Shown here: in pieces, positions 5,739 through 8,303 of the stretch | How positions within the stretch are numbered: position 1 is the stretch's first letter | Layout: each line of letters opens with the position of its first letter | Source: Oscillospiraceae bacterium | GTDB taxonomy: Bacteria > Bacillota > Clostridia > Oscillospirales > Ruminococcaceae | Length of the DNA: 8,303 nt | Direction of reading: 5' to 3' | NCBI GenBank assembly: GCA_019423445.1 | Contig: JAHZBJ010000094.1 | Span: 1-8,303, forward strand | Translations under genes and position numbers: made by a program | The notes under the pieces: generated by a model | What the model was told of the DNA's origin: nothing | Databases searched by the model: none | Seen by the model: the letters and a program-made list of their open reading frames with translations, nothing else

Positions 5739-6646
5739 CCCTCACCGCCGGCGAAGAACTGGACGGTCTGCGGCTGGACAAAGCTCTGGGGAGTGCCCTG
5801 GAGGAGTTGAGCCGTTCAGCGGTCCAGAACCTATGTCGGGAGGGCGGCATTTTTCTCAACGGCCGGCCCGCCGGCAAAAGCGCAGTGGTCCGCCAGGGGG
5901 ATCAGCTTCTGGTGAGACTGCCGGATCCAGTGGAGTTGGAAGTCCTGCCAGAGGAGATCCCTTTGGATATCGTTTACGAGGACGAGTGGCTTTTGGTGGT
6001 GAATAAGCCCAAGGGGATGGTGGTGCATCCAGCACCGGGGAATTACACCGGGACCCTGGTGAATGCCCTGCTGTGGCATTGCAAGGGTTCCCTCTCGGGG
6101 ATCAATGGGGTGATCCGTCCCGGCATCGTACACCGTATCGATAAGGATACCAGCGGTTTGCTGATTGTTGCGAAGAATGACAAGGCCCACCAAGGGCTGG
6201 CAGAGCAGATCAAGGCACATACGTTTACAAGGGAATATGAAGCAATTGTCCACGGGCATTTCCGTGAGGAGCGGTTTACGGTAGATGCTCCCATTGGCCG
6301 CAGTCCCAGCGACCGGAAAAAGATGTGCGTTACCCAGCACAATTCCAGGAACGCAGTGACCCATGTGGAGGTGCTGGAAGAATTGCCGGGATTTTCCCAT
6401 ATTCGGTGCCGCCTGGAAACCGGCCGTACCCATCAGATCCGGGTGCATCTGGCATATCTGGGGCATCCGGTGGCAGGGGATGTGGTTTACGGCCCCAAGA
6501 AACCGGCCTTGGATACCCATGGTCAGTGCCTTCATGCCCGGACCATCGGTTTCGTTCACCCGGCAACGGGGGAGGAGATCTTTTTCTCTTCGCCCCTGCC
6601 GGAATACTTTACAAAAGCCCTGGAGGAGCTTCGGGGACGGTCCTGA
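5726..6646 (+). CDS. rluD: RluA/RluD-family 23S rRNA pseudouridine synthase
   Basis: The enzyme isomerises uridine to pseudouridine in RNA, most likely 23S rRNA. The 306-aa product has an N-terminal S4 RNA-binding domain (about residues 13-70). The catalytic domain shows NKPKGMVVHPAPGN at 93-106 and the signature HRIDKDTSG at 136-144 with catalytic Asp139, the same number as in E. coli RluD. ETGRTHQIRVHL follows at 231-242. These place it in the RluA/RluC/RluD group. The exact target uridines cannot be read from sequence, so the symbol is by family. The Bacillus counterpart next to lspA is ylyB, and the order is conserved here. Translation is probably coupled to lspA through the 13-nt overlap. 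In Bacillus the pyr operon follows, whereas here a transketolase follows. Confidence 0.95.
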   Translation: MRELTLTAGEELDGLRLDKALGSALEELSRSAVQNLCREGGIFLNGRPAGKSAVVRQGDQLLVRLPDPVELEVLPEEIPLDIVYEDEWLLVVNKPKGMVVHPAPGNYTGTLVNALLWHCKGSLSGINGVIRPGIVHRIDKDTSGLLIVAKNDKAHQGLAEQIKAHTFTREYEAIVHGHFREERFTVDAPIGRSPSDRKKMCVTQHNSRNAVTHVEVLEELPGFSHIRCRLETGRTHQIRVHLAYLGHPVAGDVVYGPKKPALDTHGQCLHARTIGFVHPATGEEIFFSSPLPEYFTKALEELRGRS

Positions 6647-6686
6647 GAGGAACTCCCGGTGCTGTTTTCGGCTTCCAAATAGGGAA

Positions 6687-6693
6687 AAGGAGG
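6687..6693 (+). promoter_or_regulatory. Ribosome binding site of transketolase N-terminal subunit
   Basis: AAGGAGG, a near-perfect site, lies 8 nt before the ATG at 6702. It fixes that start although the frame is open upstream to 6363 within the pseudouridine synthase gene. Confidence 0.85.
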
Positions 6694-6701
6694 AAAACTG
6701 C

Positions 6702-7538
6702 ATGAACGACGAAAAACGCAGACGCCTGGCAAAGGCGGCCAATCACGTGCGCAAGGGCATCCTGGAAGAGGTATATTCCGCCCAGTCGGGACATCCCGGC
6801 GGCTCTCTTTCCATTGCCGATATTATGACCTACCTCTATCAGGAGGAGCTGCGGGTGGATCCTGCAAACCCCCGCTGGGAGGACAGGGACCGTTTGGTTC
6901 TCTCCAAAGGCCATGTCTGCCCGGCCCTTTATGCTGCTCTGGCGCAGAAAGGCTTCTTCCCTGAGGAGGAGCTGAAGACCTTCCGGAGGGTGGGTTCCCG
7001 GCTCCAGGGTCACCCGGACCTGAACAAGGCCCCTGGGGTGGACTTTACTGCGGGCAGCCTGGGACAAGGTGTCTCCGCCGCGGCTGGAATGGCTTTGGCT
7101 GGGAAGCTGTCTGGCAAGAGCTATCGGGTCTACGCGATTCTGGGTGACGGCGAGATCCAGGAGGGGGAGGTCTGGGAATCCGCCATGTTCTCCGCCCATT
7201 ATAAGCTGGACAATCTCTGCTACATCATCGACAACAACGGCCTCCAGATCGACGGGGATATCCGGGACGTCTGCTCTCCCTATCCCATCGATGAGAAATT
7301 TGCCGCTTTCGGCTTTGAGGTTATCAATATAGACGGCCATAATTTCGACGAGATGGAGGCGGCCTTCGCCAAGGCAAAGACCGTTTCCGGCCGGCCGGTA
7401 GCCATCATCGCCAAGACGGTGAAGGGTAAGGGAGTTTCCTTCATGGAGAACAATGCGGCATGGCACGGCTCTGCCCCCAACGCAGAGCAGTATGAGACTG
7501 CCCTGAAGGATCTGGAAAAGATTGAGGAGGTGCTGTGA
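6702..7538 (+). CDS. Transketolase, N-terminal (thiamine diphosphate-binding) subunit
   Basis: This 278-aa protein is the first half of a split transketolase, which moves two-carbon ketol units between sugar phosphates in the non-oxidative pentose phosphate pathway, in the cytoplasm. Visible family residues include SGHPGGSLS at 29-37 (His31), SKGH at 68-71 (His71), GHPD at 103-106, GSLGQG at 118-123 and AAWHG at 252-256. The thiamine diphosphate/Mg motif starts with GDG at 148-150 and ends with Asn178-Asn179. The single-chain enzyme is about 660 aa. A two-subunit form is common in Clostridia and archaea and is not a frameshift here: there is a proper stop, then a new ribosome binding site and ATG 2 nt later. 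Action on another sugar, such as apulose 4-phosphate in related paired enzymes, cannot be excluded. Confidence 0.95.
   Translation: MNDEKRRRLAKAANHVRKGILEEVYSAQSGHPGGSLSIADIMTYLYQEELRVDPANPRWEDRDRLVLSKGHVCPALYAALAQKGFFPEEELKTFRRVGSRLQGHPDLNKAPGVDFTAGSLGQGVSAAAGMALAGKLSGKSYRVYAILGDGEIQEGEVWESAMFSAHYKLDNLCYIIDNNGLQIDGDIRDVCSPYPIDEKFAAFGFEVINIDGHNFDEMEAAFAKAKTVSGRPVAIIAKTVKGKGVSFMENNAAWHGSAPNAEQYETALKDLEKIEEVL
7525..7530 (+). promoter_or_regulatory. Ribosome binding site of transketolase C-terminal subunit
   Basis: AGGAGG lies 10 nt before the ATG at 7541, inside the last codons of the N-terminal subunit gene. It supports separate initiation of the second subunit and coupled, near-equal production of the two chains. 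Confidence 0.75.
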
Positions 7539-7540
7539 TC

Positions 7541-8303
7541 ATGGCGGAACTGAAGAAAAAAGCCACTCGCGAGAGCTACGGAGAGGCTCTGGCGGAGCTG
7601 TCCAAGGTCAACGATAAGATCATTGTCTTCGATGCCGACCTGGCAGGCGCCACCAAGACGAGCATTTTCAAGAAAGCCTGCCCGGAGCGCTTTTTTGACT
7701 GCGGTATCGCTGAGGGCAATATGATGGTGGCTGCGGCAGGTGCATCTACCTGCGGCTATATCCCCTTTGCCAGCACCTTTGCCATGTTCGCCGCCGGCCG
7801 CGCCTTTGAGCAGGTGCGCAACTCCATCGGCTATCCGCATCTTAACGTGAAGATCGGCGCTACCCATGCAGGGGTGTCGGTGGGGGAAGATGGCGCCACC
7901 CACCAGTGCAACGAGGATATCGCCCTGATGCGTACCATCCCCGGCATGACCATCATCAACCCGGCTGACGATGTGGAGGCCAGGGCGGCGGTGATGGCCG
8001 CTGCGGAGTATGTTGGCCCGGTTTACCTCCGGTTTGGCCGCCTGGCGGCTCCCGTATTCAATGGCCCGGATTATCGCTTTGAGCTTGGAAAAGGCATTAC
8101 CCTTCGGCAGGGGAAGGATGTTACCATTATTGCCACCGGCATCCTGGTCTACGAGGCTATGATGGCGGCGGATGCTCTGGCTGAGGAGGGGATTTCTGCA
8201 AGGGTCATCAATATCCACACCATAAAGCCCTTGGACAAGGAGCTGGTGCTTCAGGCTGCTCGTGAAACCGGCGTTTTGGTGACTGCCGAGGAGCATTCCA
8301 TCA
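7541..8303 (+). CDS. Transketolase, C-terminal subunit (partial, runs off window)
   Basis: The frame from 7541 is open to the window edge and gives 254 residues; the family length of about 310 suggests that some 55 are missing. It holds the pyrimidine-binding (Pyr) domain and the start of the C-terminal domain. FFDCGIAEGNMM at 51-62 carries the glutamate (Glu58) that activates the thiamine ring in this enzyme family, and FASTFAMFAAGRAFEQVR follows it. THAGVSVGEDGATHQ is the next typical segment. The C-terminal domain begins around the ITLRQGKDVTIIATG region, and TAEEHSI stands at the edge. The protein pairs with the N-terminal subunit to build the active site at the interface. The gap to the upstream stop is 2 nt. 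Confidence 0.95.
   Translation, partial: MAELKKKATRESYGEALAELSKVNDKIIVFDADLAGATKTSIFKKACPERFFDCGIAEGNMMVAAAGASTCGYIPFASTFAMFAAGRAFEQVRNSIGYPHLNVKIGATHAGVSVGEDGATHQCNEDIALMRTIPGMTIINPADDVEARAAVMAAAEYVGPVYLRFGRLAAPVFNGPDYRFELGKGITLRQGKDVTIIATGILVYEAMMAADALAEEGISARVINIHTIKPLDKELVLQAARETGVLVTAEEHSI

Noticed and set aside
6632..6658. A hairpin around the rluD-type stop codon, followed by a TTTT at 6665-6668, as a terminator.
   Set aside because: The stem is interrupted by a mismatch and a bulge, the T-run is short and lies six bases beyond the stem, so it is not a convincing terminator.
6363..6701. A longer transketolase N-terminal subunit starting inside the pseudouridine synthase gene.
   Set aside because: The extra 113 residues are an out-of-frame reading of a confirmed gene. 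The ideal ribosome binding site at 6687-6693 and the family N-terminus fix the start at 6702.
7536..7541. A frameshift or nonsense mutation splitting one transketolase gene.
   Set aside because: The second gene has its own ribosome binding site and ATG, and both halves match the known two-subunit form in length and domain boundaries.
1..8303. A novel defence, mobile or biosynthetic system, CRISPR array or insertion sequence.
   Set aside because: All eight genes belong to well-known housekeeping families in a conserved order. No direct repeat array, transposase, attachment site or foreign-looking segment was seen.

Overview
The window is a stretch of housekeeping chromosome with every gene on the plus strand. 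It looks like the division/ileS cluster of a Gram-positive anaerobe of the class Clostridia. The GC content looks to be in the mid-50s percent by eye. The gene order (ylmE end, sepF, ylmH, divIVA, ileS, lspA, rluD-type synthase) is the classic Bacillota order. The split transketolase, the long acidic DivIVA and the GC level make an Oscillospiraceae-type gut or rumen bacterium likely. That placement is an inference from family knowledge, not from a search.

Layout: bases 1-51 are the last 16 codons of a YggS/YlmE PLP-binding protein. sepF (71-580) follows, and its end overlaps the start of ylmH (564-1319) by 17 nt. divIVA (1332-2237) starts 12 nt later. After a 57-nt gap comes ileS (2295-5087), a full-length isoleucyl-tRNA synthetase. 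lspA (about 5151-5738) follows a short leader that contains a strong hairpin, and overlaps the rluD/ylyB-type pseudouridine synthase (5726-6646) by 13 nt. After 55 nt comes a two-gene transketolase: the N-terminal subunit (6702-7538) and, 2 nt later, the C-terminal subunit (from 7541), which runs off the right edge. No stretch over 300 bases lacks a gene.

The genes fall into three groups. SepF and DivIVA are membrane-associated cell-division and pole/septum scaffolds. YlmH, IleRS and the pseudouridine synthase serve translation. LspA matures lipoproteins, and the transketolase pair serves the non-oxidative pentose phosphate pathway. The tight spacing, the overlaps and the Shine-Dalgarno sequences set inside upstream genes suggest one or a few polycistronic transcripts. 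No convincing promoter or plus-strand intrinsic terminator was found inside the window.

No new biological system is evident. The points most worth checking are the hairpin just before lspA with a competing small stem over the likely lspA ribosome binding site, the acidic tail on LspA, a conserved-looking motif at the DivIVA C-terminus, a non-standard membrane-loop residue pair in DivIVA, and the absence of both a T-box leader before ileS and a ylmG gene.
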